A stretch of 64,000 nucleotides of DNA from Acetobacter fabarum (GCF_011516925.1 NZ_WOTG01000002.1:434001-498000); one strand, 5' to 3'; counted from the stretch's first letter, positions 17,045 to 27,448 are shown. The notes: generated by a model from the letters alone, not told the origin. Numbers and translations are program-made.

Positions 17045-17710
17045 ATGATAAGAGTTTTTCGTGCTGTTGCGCCATTATGTGCCGGTCTGCTCCTGCTGGC
17101 GGGGGCTGCCCATGCGCAGGATGCCGAAGGTAGTGCAGATACCGCAGCCGCCAGCACCGTGCAGCCCGCACGCCTGAGTGCTGCGGACAAGGTATGGGTT
17201 GCCCGGATTGAGCAGGAGCTTAACCATGCGCTCACCTTCAAGGCTCGCATCCAGCAGATAGATGCGGAGGGCAAACGCACAACCGGCACGGTGTGGATGA
17301 AGCGCCCCGGCCAGATGCGTCTGGCCTACGACCCGCCATCCCCTTTGCTGCTGGTTGCCAATCAGGGCAAGGTCGTGTTCCGCGACAGCCAGCTGGACCA
17401 GACAACGGTCATACCCATGGACCGGACCCCGCTTGGGCTTCTGCTGGCCCAGCATGTCAGCCTGTCTGACGGGGTTACATTGACCGCCTTCCGCCACGAG
17501 GCCGGGCTGCTTGCGGTCAAGCTGGTGCGCACGGCCTCGCCCGGAGATGGCAGCCTGACACTGGTGTTTTATGAAACCCCGCTGGCCCTGCGCTCATGGA
17601 GTGTGCTGGATGCACAGGGGCATGAGACCCGCGTGACCCTGTTTGACGTGCATCCGGGTGCGGATATTCCGGCCAGTACGTTCGACCTGCCCGCCCAGCC
17701 GGAAGAATAA
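17045..17710 (+). CDS. lolA: LolA-family outer membrane lipoprotein carrier
   Basis: This 221-residue secreted protein has a signal peptide (LCAGLLLLAGAAHAQ, cleavage near residue 24). The beta-rich LolA core starts at WVARIEQELNHALTFKARIQQID and contains TVWMKRPGQMRLAYDPP and LLVANQGKVVF. LolA ferries lipoproteins such as BamB and BamE across the periplasm from LolCDE to the outer membrane. Both of those clients are in this window. Confidence 0.88.
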   Translation: MIRVFRAVAPLCAGLLLLAGAAHAQDAEGSADTAAASTVQPARLSAADKVWVARIEQELNHALTFKARIQQIDAEGKRTTGTVWMKRPGQMRLAYDPPSPLLLVANQGKVVFRDSQLDQTTVIPMDRTPLGLLLAQHVSLSDGVTLTAFRHEAGLLAVKLVRTASPGDGSLTLVFYETPLALRSWSVLDAQGHETRVTLFDVHPGADIPASTFDLPAQPEE

Positions 17711-17854
17711 TATCGTCCCCGACGGGGCCGGCCCAGCACGGCCCGGTTTGTGCAGCTACTGGAAAAACAGGCCGCGCATGGCGATATATACGGCGCACAG
17801 GACAGATTTTGAGACTGAAGGTATGAACGCCATGACCACACGGCACGCAGCACC

Positions 17855-19204
17855 ATGACGGGAGAAGACCTGTTTGGCGGGGCCTCCCCCACGCCGGGTG
17901 CCGATGCCGCTCCGGCGCGCACGGGGGGCAGGCCCGCTCCAACCCAACCACTGGCGGACCGCCTGCGCCCGGCCTGTCTGGCCGATGTGGTGGGGCAGGG
18001 GCACCTGCTGGGGCCGGAGGGCACGCTTACGCTCATGCTTGAGCGCGGCACCCTGCCCAGCCTGATCCTGTGGGGTGGCCCGGGGGTGGGTAAAACCACC
18101 ATAGCCCGCCTGCTGGCACAGGCTGCGGGGTTGCGGTTCATGCAGATTTCGGCCGTGTTTTCCGGGGTGGCGGACCTGAAAAAAGCGTTCGACGCCGCGC
18201 GCAAGCTGGCGGCTGGGGGCGTGGGCACACTTTTGTTTGTGGACGAGATCCATCGCTTCAACCGCGCGCAGCAGGACGGCTTTCTGCCCGTGGTGGAGGA
18301 CGGAACCGTGGTGCTGGTAGGGGCCACGACCGAGAACCCTTCCTTCGCCCTGAACTCGGCCCTGCTCTCGCGCTGTCAGGTTATGGTGCTTAACCGGCTG
18401 GATGACCCGGCACTGGAAGCGCTGCTGGCCCGCGCGGAGGAGGAGACAGGCCACCCCCTGCCGCTTACGGAGGACGGGCGCGCCACCCTGCGCGCCATGG
18501 CCGATGGGGATGGGCGCTACCTGCTGAATATGGTTGAGCAGGTTTTAAGCCTGAAAAACACAAAACCGCTGGATGCGCAGGCTCTGGCCCGGTTGCTGGC
18601 CAAAAGAGCCATTCTGTATGACCGGGACCGGGAGGAGCATTACAACCTTATTTCCGCCCTGCACAAATCACTCCGTGGCTCGGACCCCGACGCCGCGCTG
18701 TACTGGTTTGCGCGTATGCTCGAAGGGGGCGAGGATCCGCGTTATCTGGCCCGCCGCCTGACCCGCTTTGCCACCGAGGATGTGGGCATGGCCGACCCCA
18801 ATGCCCTGCCTCTGGCCGTGGCTGCGTGGGAGACATATGAGCGGCTTGGCTCGCCCGAGGGTGAGCTGGCTCTGGCACAGCTTGTGGTGCATCTGGCGAC
18901 AGCCCCCAAATCCAACGCGGCCTACAAGGCGTATGGGGCTGCACGTCGCGCCGCCAAGGCCACTGGCAGCCTTATCCCGCCCGCGCATATCCTGAACGCG
19001 CCCACGCGGCTGATGCAGGATATTGGCTACGGCAAGGGGTATGAATACGACCACGACGCGGAGGAAGGTTTTTCGGGGCAGAATTATTTCCCCGATGGTA
19101 TGCGCCGCCAGACCTTTTATAATCCAACGGGTAGAGGCTACGAACGGGAGGTCAAACACAGGCTGGAAACATGGTCCCGCTTGCGGGAACGGCGCCAGTC
19201 GTGA
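17855..19204 (+). CDS. rarA: Replication-associated recombination protein A (MgsA/RarA)
   Basis: RarA (449 residues) is an AAA+ ATPase related to clamp loaders that acts at stalled replication forks. LADRLRPACLADVVGQGHLLGP leads into Walker A GGPGVGKTT (74-82), Walker B LLFVDEIHRF with VDEIH at 129-133, and the sensor region GATTENPSFALNSALLSRC. The C-terminal tetramerisation region contains YGKGYEYDHD and the ending QNYFPDGM. It starts the rarA-rluC-asmA-ATP12 run; rluC follows by 10 bp. Confidence 0.95.
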   Translation: MTGEDLFGGASPTPGADAAPARTGGRPAPTQPLADRLRPACLADVVGQGHLLGPEGTLTLMLERGTLPSLILWGGPGVGKTTIARLLAQAAGLRFMQISAVFSGVADLKKAFDAARKLAAGGVGTLLFVDEIHRFNRAQQDGFLPVVEDGTVVLVGATTENPSFALNSALLSRCQVMVLNRLDDPALEALLARAEEETGHPLPLTEDGRATLRAMADGDGRYLLNMVEQVLSLKNTKPLDAQALARLLAKRAILYDRDREEHYNLISALHKSLRGSDPDAALYWFARMLEGGEDPRYLARRLTRFATEDVGMADPNALPLAVAAWETYERLGSPEGELALAQLVVHLATAPKSNAAYKAYGAARRAAKATGSLIPPAHILNAPTRLMQDIGYGKGYEYDHDAEEGFSGQNYFPDGMRRQTFYNPTGRGYEREVKHRLETWSRLRERRQS

Positions 19205-19214
19205 ATATCAGCGC

Positions 19215-20198
19215 ATGAGTGTTGTCAATCTTACCGTGAGCGAGGACGAGGCCGGTATCCGCCTCGACCGTTATTTCCGTCGCCATTACCCGCATCTGAC
19301 CCAGGGCGCGCTGCAAAAACTGTGCCGCACAGGCCAGATTCGCGTTGAGGGCAAAAGGGTGGAGGCTTCCACCCGGCTCGAGCCGGGGCAGAGCGTGCGC
19401 GTGCCGCCCATTCCCATGGCTGCCAAGCCCGCACGTGATGTGCCGCGCCCGCTGGACGACAAGCTGGTGCGCGAAATCCAGCGTATGGTCGTTTATCAGG
19501 ACAAGCACCTGATTGTGCTGAACAAACCCTCCGGCCTGGCCGTGCAGGGTGGTCCGGGCATTACCCGCCATGTGGACATGATGCTCGATGGCCTGCGCGA
19601 AAACCCCGATGACCCGCGCCCGAGGCTGGTCCACCGGATTGACCGCGATACATCGGGCCTGCTGCTGCTGGCCAGAACCCCCGGCGTGGCTGCCAAACTT
19701 GCGGCCTCCTTCCGTGGGCGGGACGTTAAAAAGACTTACTGGGCTGTTGTTGTGGGCAGGCCAGACCCGCTCTCTGGCGAGATCGACCAGCCGCTTGCCC
19801 GTCTGGGTGCCGGGCCGGGGGCCATTACCGTTGCCGCCGACCGTAAGGATGAGGATGCCCAGTCCGCCCGTACTGTGTACGAAGTGCTGGATTCGGCAGC
19901 CCGCAAGTTCTCATGGCTTGGGCTTTCCCCCCTTACGGGGCGCACGCACCAGTTGCGCGTGCATTGCGAATCCCTTGGCACCCCCATTCTGGGTGATCCC
20001 AAATATGGTGGGGCCACAGCGCACCCCTCCGGCTTTACGGACCAGTTGCACCTGCATGCGCGGGAGCTGGACATGCCCCACCCCGCAGGTGGCCGCCTTG
20101 TTGTAAGCGCTGAACTCCCCGCGCATATGCGTGAGACCTTCCGTGCTCTTGGCTTTACACCCGGAACAACGCCGCCCCCTGCGCGCAAGGGCGGCTGA
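19215..20198 (+). CDS. rluC: RluC-type 23S rRNA pseudouridine synthase
   Basis: The 327-residue RluA-family enzyme has an N-terminal S4 RNA-binding domain (DEAGIRLDRYFRRHYP through QIRVEGKRV, residues 10-66). A catalytic domain follows with LVHRIDRDTSGLLLLAR, where D143 is the catalytic aspartate. The C-terminal GRTHQLRVHCESLGTPILGD completes the family pattern. VRVPP after the S4 domain resembles RluC, which modifies U955, U2504 and U2580 in E. coli; RluD specificity cannot be excluded. The ATG at 19215 is preceded by the end of rarA. Confidence 0.9.
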   Translation: MSVVNLTVSEDEAGIRLDRYFRRHYPHLTQGALQKLCRTGQIRVEGKRVEASTRLEPGQSVRVPPIPMAAKPARDVPRPLDDKLVREIQRMVVYQDKHLIVLNKPSGLAVQGGPGITRHVDMMLDGLRENPDDPRPRLVHRIDRDTSGLLLLARTPGVAAKLAASFRGRDVKKTYWAVVVGRPDPLSGEIDQPLARLGAGPGAITVAADRKDEDAQSARTVYEVLDSAARKFSWLGLSPLTGRTHQLRVHCESLGTPILGDPKYGGATAHPSGFTDQLHLHARELDMPHPAGGRLVVSAELPAHMRETFRALGFTPGTTPPPARKGG

Positions 20199-20227
20199 GC
20201 GGCAACCGACCTCGCGCGGGAGAAAAC

Positions 20228-22384
20228 GTGACAATGCGGTTTAAGTGGAAAATTGGCCTGCTTGCGGGTGTTGTGGCTGTGGTCGCGGGTGGCGGGACAA
20301 TTTTTTCCGCAACGCAGGATGCCACATGGCTGAAAACCCGGCTGAGTGATGCGGTGGAACAGGGCACGGGGCGGCACCTGAGCATTGGCACGCTGCATGT
20401 GTGGGTGCTGCCCTTCCCTTGGGTGGAGGCGCAGAATGTGCGCCTTTCCGGCGTGGAGGATGGTGGCCCGGACGTGCTGGCGGTCAAGCAAGTGCGGGCA
20501 CGGCTCTCCATCACGCCGCTGTTTTCCCACCGCATTGCGTTCCGAGATGTGAGCATTATTGCCCCCAAAATCACCCTGCGCCGCCTGAGCGATGGCCGGG
20601 CGGACTGGTTGCTGACCCCACCAGCCGCCACGGAGCAGGCTGCGGGCCCTGCACCTGCGGTGCGGATGCACTGGAATGTCAGCGCATCGGACCTGAATAT
20701 CGTGCAGGCAGATGTGGTGTGGGATGACGCCCTTACCCATTATTCGGGCACGTTTGGCCTGCGCAAGGCCACGTTGCGTGGGCTGGATGGCACGGCCCCC
20801 GATCTGGACATACAGGGCCAGAAGGGCTCCGCCAGCTTCAGCCTGACCGGGCAGACAGGCCCGTTCTGGCCCCTTGGTGCGCAACTGCCCCTGCAACTCC
20901 GCCTGAGTTTGAACAATGGCGGGCATTCCATAGGCCTTGCGCATGTGGATGGCGTGATCAACGCACCGCAGGCCGAGCGTGTGTATAACCTGCATATGGG
21001 CGGCTCTGTCGGGCAGTTACAGGACCTGAATACCTTTTTCCCTCATGCCAATCTGCCTGATGGGCAAAACCTCTCGGTGGATCTGAGCGTGGCGGGGAGT
21101 GGTGATGCCCCGCAGGTCCAGAGCCTGCATATTCGCATGGGACGTGTGGATCTGGGGCGCTGGCTGCCACAGGCAGCACTTGTCCGTGCTGTGGTGGATG
21201 CGCCCACACCCGCAGACCCGCTCAGCCTGCATGTAGAAGGGCAACTGGGTAGCCAGCCTGTGGGTCTTAACGGGTCCGCAGGCACTCTGGCGCAACTTGT
21301 GCAGATGCAGGAGCAAACCCCTGCACCCGTGGATCTGGCGCTTACGCAAGGGCAGTCATCCGTGCAGGTCAAGGGTGCGCTCAGTGCTGCCCATTCCGCG
21401 CTGGATGTGCAGGGTACGCTGGAGCATCTGGCGTTTGGCACGCAATGGCCGGATGCTACTGGGCTGACAGTTACCGGGCATGTTGAAACCGACAAAACGG
21501 CATTTTTATACAAAAATCACGCGGTTGCGGACGTCATGCACAACCTTGCGCTGGCGGGGGATATGCAGGTGCAGGCCGTAAGCTGGCAGGGTGTTGCCTG
21601 GTCGCAGGTGCAAACGCATGTGGCACTTGCCAATGCCCGTCTGGTGCTGGACCCCATCCATGCCGTGGGGAATGGCCAGCAGCAGGTTGCCCGGTTTGTG
21701 TATGACCTGTCTGGCCCGCAGCCACAGGTGGAGGCTTCCGCCCGCTCGGTTTTCCTGCCTCTGGCGGTTGTACAGGCATGGATGCAGGTTGCGCCGGACA
21801 TGCAGGGCACGGTCCAGCTTGTGGGTGCGCTCTCTGCGCAGGGTGATACGGCGGCTGCGCGCAGTAGTTCCCTTGCAGGGCATCTGGGTGCGTCCGTGGT
21901 GGACGGGAGCGTGGGCGGCGGGCTGATACGCCGTTTGCTGGGGCCGCAGGTGCCGGTCAAGGGGCAGATGCCTGTGCGCTGTTTTGGCGTGCATACACAG
22001 TTTGCCAACGGCGTGGCCCATATTGATCAGGTCGGGCTGGAAAGCGCCTTTTTGCACCTGCGCGGGCAGGGAACGGTTACTCTGGATACGCATGAGCTCA
22101 ACATGGAGCTGGCACCGCAGGTGCTGCTGGGTGGGGCTTCGGCGTCGTCCTCCCTGCGTGTCACGGGGCCATGGAATAACCCGCAGGTGAGCATGGCTGC
22201 CGCGCAGGATGGGCGCGTTGGCATTACCATTGGTGGGGAAGGGGAGGAGGCTACCTCCTGCGCGCCACTTCTGGCGACTGCGCGTGAAGGAGCCGATGGT
22301 CCAAGCCCGACCGTGGTGACAAAAAAAGCCAGCAAGGAGGAAAAGATCATGAACATGCTGCATGGTCTGGGGCTGTTCCGGTGA
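20228..22384 (+). CDS. AsmA-family envelope protein
   Basis: This 718-residue protein has one N-terminal transmembrane helix (about residues 7-25, IGLLAGVVAVVAGGGTIF) and a long periplasmic beta-rich body. The N-terminal AsmA signature is visible (TGRHLSIGTLHVWVLPFPWVEA), and the C-terminal AsmA-2 region has the PxVSMAAAQDG type. AsmA-like proteins are thought to form phospholipid-conducting bridges between membranes. A GTG at 20228 sits well behind GGGAG; the ATG at 20234 is an alternative. The stop overlaps the ATP12 start (GTGA). Confidence 0.82.
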   Translation: MTMRFKWKIGLLAGVVAVVAGGGTIFSATQDATWLKTRLSDAVEQGTGRHLSIGTLHVWVLPFPWVEAQNVRLSGVEDGGPDVLAVKQVRARLSITPLFSHRIAFRDVSIIAPKITLRRLSDGRADWLLTPPAATEQAAGPAPAVRMHWNVSASDLNIVQADVVWDDALTHYSGTFGLRKATLRGLDGTAPDLDIQGQKGSASFSLTGQTGPFWPLGAQLPLQLRLSLNNGGHSIGLAHVDGVINAPQAERVYNLHMGGSVGQLQDLNTFFPHANLPDGQNLSVDLSVAGSGDAPQVQSLHIRMGRVDLGRWLPQAALVRAVVDAPTPADPLSLHVEGQLGSQPVGLNGSAGTLAQLVQMQEQTPAPVDLALTQGQSSVQVKGALSAAHSALDVQGTLEHLAFGTQWPDATGLTVTGHVETDKTAFLYKNHAVADVMHNLALAGDMQVQAVSWQGVAWSQVQTHVALANARLVLDPIHAVGNGQQQVARFVYDLSGPQPQVEASARSVFLPLAVVQAWMQVAPDMQGTVQLVGALSAQGDTAAARSSSLAGHLGASVVDGSVGGGLIRRLLGPQVPVKGQMPVRCFGVHTQFANGVAHIDQVGLESAFLHLRGQGTVTLDTHELNMELAPQVLLGGASASSSLRVTGPWNNPQVSMAAAQDGRVGITIGGEGEEATSCAPLLATAREGADGPSPTVVTKKASKEEKIMNMLHGLGLFR

Positions 22385-23133
22385 GCGCGAACGCAACGGG
22401 TCTGCCCGGGCGTACCCCGGCAGGGCGCAAACGGTTCTGGAAGCAGGTCCAGCTTGTCCCGCATGATGGGGGATTTGCTGTTCATCTGGACGGGCGCAGC
22501 GTACGTCTACCGGGTAAAACGGTCTTGTGTGTGCCATCCCGCGCGCTGGCCGAGGCACTGGTGGCCGAATGGCAGGCTGCCGGGCAAACCGCAGAGGGGT
22601 ATTTTACCCCCGATGACCTGCCATTAACCGGCATTGCAGGCTCCATGCTTGAGCGCATTCCGCAGGCGCGGGACGGGGTAGTGCAAAGCCTTCTGGCTTA
22701 TGCCAACAGCGACCTGATCTGTTACCGCGACGGCGCGGGCGGCAAGCTGGCGCAACAGCAGGCAACCCTGTGGGACCCGTGGCTGGCATGGCTTGATAAA
22801 ACCTACGGTGCAACCTTCCGGACCACACTCGGGGTTATGCCTATCTGCCAGTCCGATCAGGCCTTGCAGGCGCTTGGTGCGGTTATGGAGAGCATGACAG
22901 ACGCGCAGCTTGCCGTGCTGGGGGTAGCCGTTCCGGCACTGGGGAGTCTGGTGCTGGGGCTGGCCTTGCTTGGTGGCGCGCCGGTGGAGGAGCTGGTTGC
23001 CTGCGCTACGGTGGATGAGCGTCAGCAGATGGCGGTCTGGGGGCAGGATACAGAAGTTACGGACCGCATTGCCCGTATGCAGATGGAGCTGGAAACAGCC
23101 GCCCGGTTTGAAGCGTTAATGCATCAGGCCTGA
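22381..23133 (+). CDS. ATP12-family F1-ATPase assembly chaperone
   Basis: This 250-residue protein matches the ATP12 chaperone family: KRFWKQVQLVPHDGGFAVHLDGR at the N-terminus, then LPGKTVLCVPSRALAEALVAEWQ, and the core LAYANSDLICYRD and QATLWDPWLAWLDKTYGA. In mitochondria ATP12 guards the F1 alpha subunit during assembly, and the alphaproteobacterial forms are thought to do likewise. It starts with GTG overlapping the asmA stop, so it is coupled to asmA. Confidence 0.92.
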   Translation: MSANATGLPGRTPAGRKRFWKQVQLVPHDGGFAVHLDGRSVRLPGKTVLCVPSRALAEALVAEWQAAGQTAEGYFTPDDLPLTGIAGSMLERIPQARDGVVQSLLAYANSDLICYRDGAGGKLAQQQATLWDPWLAWLDKTYGATFRTTLGVMPICQSDQALQALGAVMESMTDAQLAVLGVAVPALGSLVLGLALLGGAPVEELVACATVDERQQMAVWGQDTEVTDRIARMQMELETAARFEALMHQA

Positions 23134-23254
23134 GCGCTGGCTGCCCATGCTCCGCTAAGGCAGGGTGTGGGGTGTTTGCGCACGGGGCGTTTTGGTGTTT
23201 TTGTGGTCACTGTCAAACAGTGGCATCTGTTTTTGCAGGGGAGTATTTCAGGTC

Positions 23255-23773
23255 ATGAAGATCAGCAACGGTGTCTTGGCTGCGGCAATGGTCGCGGGGC
23301 TTTCTCTCTCTGGTCTGTCGGCGCATGCGGCGGGGCCGGGTGGCTGGGGTGGTGGCATGGGTGTTGGCTCCACCTTTGGCGGTCCGGGCGGTAATGCGCT
23401 GGACGGGCTGGACCTGACCCGCAAGCAGCGCAACCAGATCACAACCATCCTCAAGGAAGCGCATGATCAGGATCAGGCGCAGGACACGCAGGAAGAGTTT
23501 GAAAACCTGCACGAGCAGATACAGGACCTGCTGAGTGTGCCCGGCCCGCTGGATCAGAACCAGATTGCGCAGGTACAGCAGAAAATGGCAGCCCTGCGTG
23601 CAGAGCGCGAGGCACGGCACCTCCAGACCGCCAGCCGGATTCATGACGTGCTGACGCCTGAGCAACTGACCCAGATGCGTGAGCGGCAGCGCAAGATCCA
23701 TGACCTGCTGAGCCAGCTGAATGCCTTGCAGCATCCCGCCCAGCAGATTTCTTCCGATAACCAGAAGAAGTAA
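23255..23773 (+). CDS. Spy/CpxP-like periplasmic helical protein
   Basis: The 172-residue secreted protein has a signal peptide (LAAAMVAGLSLSGLSAHAA, cleavage near residue 23) and then a glycine-rich stretch of about 25 residues. Helical segments follow with two LTxxQ-like motifs (LTRKQRNQITTIL and LTPEQLTQMRERQ), the mark of Spy/CpxP envelope-stress chaperones. It is rich in Gln, Arg and Asp. It sits alone between the ATP12 gene and ffh, with about 120 bp on each side. Whether it is stress-induced cannot be read here. Confidence 0.78.
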   Translation: MKISNGVLAAAMVAGLSLSGLSAHAAGPGGWGGGMGVGSTFGGPGGNALDGLDLTRKQRNQITTILKEAHDQDQAQDTQEEFENLHEQIQDLLSVPGPLDQNQIAQVQQKMAALRAEREARHLQTASRIHDVLTPEQLTQMRERQRKIHDLLSQLNALQHPAQQISSDNQKK

Positions 23774-23889
23774 AAACCAGAAGTTCCTTGACTCAGGGCC
23801 CGGTCGTACCGTAAGCCCTGCAACAAATCAGGACCGCCACTCCGCGAGTGTTCGCGCAGTGGCGCGTCTCGTTATGGGGTGTGTTGCAC

Positions 23890-25290
23890 TTGTTCGAAGC
23901 TCTTTCAGGCAAGCTTTCCGGGGTTTTTGATGGTCTCGCCAAACGTGGCGCGCTGTCTGAAGCCGATGTGATGGAGGCCATGCGCGAAGTCCGTCTGGCC
24001 ATGCTGGATGCGGACGTCGCGCTGCCCGTTGTTAAGGACTTTGTTAACAAGGTTAAGGAACGCGCGGTTGGGCAGGAGGTGCTGGAAAGCATTTCTCCCG
24101 GTCAGGCCGTTGCAAAAATTGTTAACGATGCGCTGATCGACGCGCTCGGCGGTGCAGGTGTTGCCCCCCTTAACCTGAATGCCACCCCACCCGTGCCGGT
24201 GCTTATGGTCGGGCTTCAGGGTTCGGGTAAAACCACCACATCGGGCAAGCTGGCCCTGCGCCTTGCTGCGCGCGAGCGTAAAAAAGTGCTGCTGGCCTCG
24301 CTCGATACGCAGCGCCCGGCCGCCCAGTTGCAGTTGGCCCAGCTTGCCCAGCAGGCTGGTGTAACGTCCCTGCCCATTATTGCGGGGCAGACGCCAGTTG
24401 GGATTGCCCAGCGCGCGCTCGAAGTTGGGCGCAAGGAAGGGTATGACGTCGTTATCCTCGATACGGCGGGTCGTCTGTCCATTGACGAAGCGCTGATGGA
24501 GGAAGTCCGCCAGATCAGGGACGTAACACACCCGGCGGAAACGCTGCTGGTTGTGGACGCCATGACCGGGCAGGACGCGGTCAATACCGCCAAGGCGTTT
24601 AACGAGGCCGTGGGTGTGACCGGTGTTGTCATGACCCGTATGGATGGTGATGCGCGCGGTGGTGCGGCCCTGTCCATGAAGGCCATTACCGGCGCGCCCA
24701 TCAAGCTGACAGGCTCGGGCGAAAAGCTGGACGCGCTGGATGAGTTCCATCCCGAGCGTGTGGCAGGCCGTATTCTGGGCCTGGGTGATATTGCCGGTCT
24801 TGTGGAAAAAGCAGCGGATACGCTGGACCACGAGGAAGGTGAGCGTCTGGCCCAGCGCATGATGGCTGGCAAGTTTGATCTGGATGACTATGCATCCCAG
24901 ATCCGCCAGATCAACAAGCTTGGTTCCATTTCCGGTATTCTGGGAATGTTGCCGGGTATGGGTAAGGTCAAGGAAGCGCTGGGGGACAAGGACCTTGATA
25001 CGTCCGTCCTTAAAAAGCACCTTGCCATTATCGGTTCCATGACCCGGGGCGAACGTCGTGCGCCGGGGATTATCAAGGCCTCGCGCAAAAAACGGATTGC
25101 CGCAGGGTCTGGAACAACAGTTCAGGACGTCAACAAGCTGCTCAAGCAGTTCGACATGATGTCCACCATGATGAAGCGTTTTAACAAACTGGGCGTGAAA
25201 GGTCTCATGCGCCAGGGAATGTCTGCGCTCATGCCTAAGGGAATGGGTGGAGGCCCGCCGGGTGGTCCTGGCGGTTCTCCCTTCCGCTGA
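23890..25290 (+). CDS. ffh: Signal recognition particle protein Ffh
   Basis: Ffh (466 residues) binds signal sequences and 4.5S RNA and targets membrane proteins to FtsY and SecYEG. The N domain begins [12 protein letters not shown]. The G domain has the P-loop [10 protein letters not shown] (about 108-117), [10 protein letters not shown] and [14 protein letters not shown], and the methionine-rich M domain ends with GMGKVKEAL and poly-Gly. The start is set at TTG 23890, which aligns with the family's MFxxLSxxL N-terminus; a GTG at 23881 would add three residues. It leads the ffh-rpsP-rimM-trmD-rplS operon. Confidence 0.94.
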   Translation: MFEALSGKLSGVFDGLAKRGALSEADVMEAMREVRLAMLDADVALPVVKDFVNKVKERAVGQEVLESISPGQAVAKIVNDALIDALGGAGVAPLNLNATPPVPVLMVGLQGSGKTTTSGKLALRLAARERKKVLLASLDTQRPAAQLQLAQLAQQAGVTSLPIIAGQTPVGIAQRALEVGRKEGYDVVILDTAGRLSIDEALMEEVRQIRDVTHPAETLLVVDAMTGQDAVNTAKAFNEAVGVTGVVMTRMDGDARGGAALSMKAITGAPIKLTGSGEKLDALDEFHPERVAGRILGLGDIAGLVEKAADTLDHEEGERLAQRMMAGKFDLDDYASQIRQINKLGSISGILGMLPGMGKVKEALGDKDLDTSVLKKHLAIIGSMTRGERRAPGIIKASRKKRIAAGSGTTVQDVNKLLKQFDMMSTMMKRFNKLGVKGLMRQGMSALMPKGMGGGPPGGPGGSPFR

Positions 25291-25348
25291 TGCGGCCTGT
25301 TTCTGCCTAAGTTTTCCGGGTTTTGTTTTTCGGTCTGGAGTATTCCGA

Positions 25349-25699
25349 ATGAGTGTTAAAATTCGTCTTGCCCGCGCTGGTGCCAAGAAGCGTCCTTACT
25401 ACCACATCGTTGTGGCAGACAGCCGCAGCCCGCGTGATGGCCGCTTTATTGAAAAAGTGGGTGCCTACAACCCGATGCTGCCTTCCGACCACGCTGAACG
25501 CGTGCGTCTGGTAAACGAACGCATCACGCACTGGCTTTCCCAGGGTGCGCAGCCGACCGATCGTGTTGCCCGCTTCCTGGGTAACGCCGGCCTGATCGCC
25601 AAGCCGAGCTTTAACGAGCAGCCCAAGCAGTCTGCTCCGAAGAAGAAGGCACAGGAACGTGCAGCCGCTGCCGCCAAAGCAGCAGAAGCCGCAGCCTGA
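25349..25699 (+). CDS. rpsP: 30S ribosomal protein S16
   Basis: S16 (116 residues) begins [18 protein letters not shown] and contains [19 protein letters not shown], the universal S16 core. The C-terminal 30 residues are a lysine- and alanine-rich tail common in alphaproteobacteria. It sits in the conserved ffh-rpsP-rimM-trmD-rplS order, 17 bp before rimM. Confidence 0.97.
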   Translation: MSVKIRLARAGAKKRPYYHIVVADSRSPRDGRFIEKVGAYNPMLPSDHAERVRLVNERITHWLSQGAQPTDRVARFLGNAGLIAKPSFNEQPKQSAPKKKAQERAAAAAKAAEAAA

Positions 25700-25716
25700 G
25701 CTAAGCCGAGCCAGCT

Positions 25717-26256
25717 ATGCAGCCTGACCTGATCCTTGTTGGTGTTGTGGGTAAACCGCATGGAGTGCGCGGCCTTGTGCGCGTGCATTCCTATGCGGCG
25801 GATGCCGCAACGCTGGAGGATTATGCGGTTCTGCAGGATGCGCAGGGGCGTAAATGGTCCTTGCGCTGGTGCGGTGCGGATAGCGTTGCCGAGCTTAAAG
25901 ACGCAGATGGCAAGCCACTGGCGGATCGGACTGCGGCACAGGCGCTGGTGAATACCCGCCTGTATGTGCCGCGCTCCTGCCTGCCGGAGCCAGAGGAAGA
26001 AGAATTCTACCATGCTGACCTGATCGGCATGGAAGCGTTTGAAAAAGGTCTTTCTCTGGGGCGCGTCCTCATGGTTCACGATTACGGTGCCGGTGCCAGC
26101 CTTGAACTGGGTGATGGCTCGCTTGTTCCCTTTACCAAGGCCTGTGTGCCTGAGGTCAAGCTGGATGAGCGTACCATAACCATTGTTCGTCCCGACGAAG
26201 TTTCGGGGGAAGAAGGGCGTGGTGTTGGCAAGCGGCAGGCGGGGGCGCCAGCATGA
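25717..26256 (+). CDS. rimM: Ribosome maturation factor RimM
   Basis: RimM (179 residues) helps mature the 30S head and binds S19. The N-terminal domain has the family signature [19 protein letters not shown]. The C-terminal PRC-barrel includes [11 protein letters not shown] and [20 protein letters not shown]. The stop overlaps the trmD ATG (ATGA). Confidence 0.96.
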   Translation: MQPDLILVGVVGKPHGVRGLVRVHSYAADAATLEDYAVLQDAQGRKWSLRWCGADSVAELKDADGKPLADRTAAQALVNTRLYVPRSCLPEPEEEEFYHADLIGMEAFEKGLSLGRVLMVHDYGAGASLELGDGSLVPFTKACVPEVKLDERTITIVRPDEVSGEEGRGVGKRQAGAPA

Positions 26257-27020
26257 GCTGGCAGGCCACCGTTGTAACACTCTTCCCGGAAATGTTTCCG
26301 GGGCCTTTGGGGCAGTCCCTTGCAGGGCGTGCGCTGGAGAACGGGGTGTGGTCCTGCCGTACCGAAGACCTGCGTGAGCATGGTCTTGGTCGCCATCGTG
26401 CTGTTGATGATACGCCGTTTGGTGGTGGCGCAGGCATGGTTATCCGCCCGGACGTGGCCGATGCGGCACTTGCCGCAACGCAGGCTGACGCCAATATTCC
26501 GTGTGTGTATCTTACGCCACGGGGGCGTCCGCTTACACAGGCGGATGTACGGCGTTACGCGGCAGGTCCAGGCGTTATGCTGCTGTGTGGCCGGTTTGAA
26601 GGGGTGGACGAGCGCTTTTTGCAGGCAAGGGGTGTCGAGCAGGTTTCCATCGGGGATTATGTTCTCTCGGGTGGGGAAACTGCAGCTCTGGTTCTGCTGG
26701 ATGCGTGTGTTCGTCTGCTCCCCGGTGTAATGGGGAGTGAACAGAGCGGTGTGGAGGAAAGTTTTTCCGACGGGCTGCTCGAATACCCACATTATACCCG
26801 CCCGGCTGTATGGGATGGGCATGAGGTACCCGAGGTTCTGCTTTCGGGTAACCATGCTGCAATAGCGCAGTGGCGGCAGGCTAAGGCTGAAGAGACAACG
26901 CGGGAAAGAAGGCCGGATCTGTGGTCTGCCTGGCTGGCTCGCAAGAATGAAAACAGGACTGCAGCTGTGGGCGGGGCCGCACAGGCAGACCTTAGGGGTT
27001 TGAGAAGGATACCGACATGA
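26253..27020 (+). CDS. trmD: tRNA (guanine-37-N1)-methyltransferase
   Basis: TrmD (255 residues) methylates G37 of tRNAs next to the anticodon and prevents frameshifting. The SPOUT knot is seen in [15 protein letters not shown] and [16 protein letters not shown], and [18 protein letters not shown] starts the protein. One of its main substrates, a tRNA-Pro with a GGG anticodon, is encoded at 40.2 kb. Start and stop both overlap neighbours (rimM and rplS) by four bases. Confidence 0.97.
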   Translation: MSWQATVVTLFPEMFPGPLGQSLAGRALENGVWSCRTEDLREHGLGRHRAVDDTPFGGGAGMVIRPDVADAALAATQADANIPCVYLTPRGRPLTQADVRRYAAGPGVMLLCGRFEGVDERFLQARGVEQVSIGDYVLSGGETAALVLLDACVRLLPGVMGSEQSGVEESFSDGLLEYPHYTRPAVWDGHEVPEVLLSGNHAAIAQWRQAKAEETTRERRPDLWSAWLARKNENRTAAVGGAAQADLRGLRRIPT

Positions 27021-27403
27021 ACATTATCCAGCAGTACGAAGCTGCCGAAATTGAACGTCTGACCGCTGCGCGCGCAGTGCCCGTATTTGATGCCGGTGAC
27101 ACCGTGCGTGTTTCCGTGCAGGTCAAGGAAGGCGAGCGCGTTCGTCTTCAGGCGTTTGAAGGCGTTGTGATCGCCCGTTCCAACAAGGGCCTGAACAGCA
27201 ACTTCACCGTGCGCAAGATCTCCAACGGTGAAGGCGTGGAACGTGTGTTCCCGCTGTATGCTCCGACTGTGGCCGAAATCAAGGTCGTGCGTCGTGGTAA
27301 GGTGCGTCGCGCAAAGCTGTATTACCTGCGTGGCCGTAGCGGCAAGTCTGCACGTATTGCAGAACGCCCGCGTGAAGTTGTTGCTCCGGCAGCAGCAGGC
27401 TAA
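27017..27403 (+). CDS. rplS: 50S ribosomal protein L19
   Basis: L19 (128 residues) lies at the 30S-50S interface. It shows [43 protein letters not shown] and [20 protein letters not shown]. It closes the ffh-rpsP-rimM-trmD-rplS operon and is followed at once by two hairpins. Confidence 0.97.
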   Translation: MNIIQQYEAAEIERLTAARAVPVFDAGDTVRVSVQVKEGERVRLQAFEGVVIARSNKGLNSNFTVRKISNGEGVERVFPLYAPTVAEIKVVRRGKVRRAKLYYLRGRSGKSARIAERPREVVAPAAAG

Positions 27404-27423
27404 AAGCCACAAGGCTTTTGGGC
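27402..27423 (+). terminator. First hairpin after rplS
   Basis: AAAAGCC and GGCTTTT (27402-27408 and 27413-27419) can pair around a four-base loop directly after the rplS stop. The T-rich side is part of the stem, so termination strength is modest. Confidence 0.4.
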
Positions 27424-27448
27424 ACGACGCCAGACATGGCTTGTGTGA

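Noticed and set aside
17778-17858. A 26-codon frame that ends in ATGA overlapping the rarA start.
   Set aside because: Its start context is poor, it is very short and I recognise nothing in it. It could be a leader peptide, but there is no evidence beyond the overlap.
23788-23816. TTGACT followed by GTAAGC upstream of ffh as a promoter.
   Set aside because: The -35 is good but the -10 is poor, and the area can also form a CAGGGC/GCCCTG hairpin.
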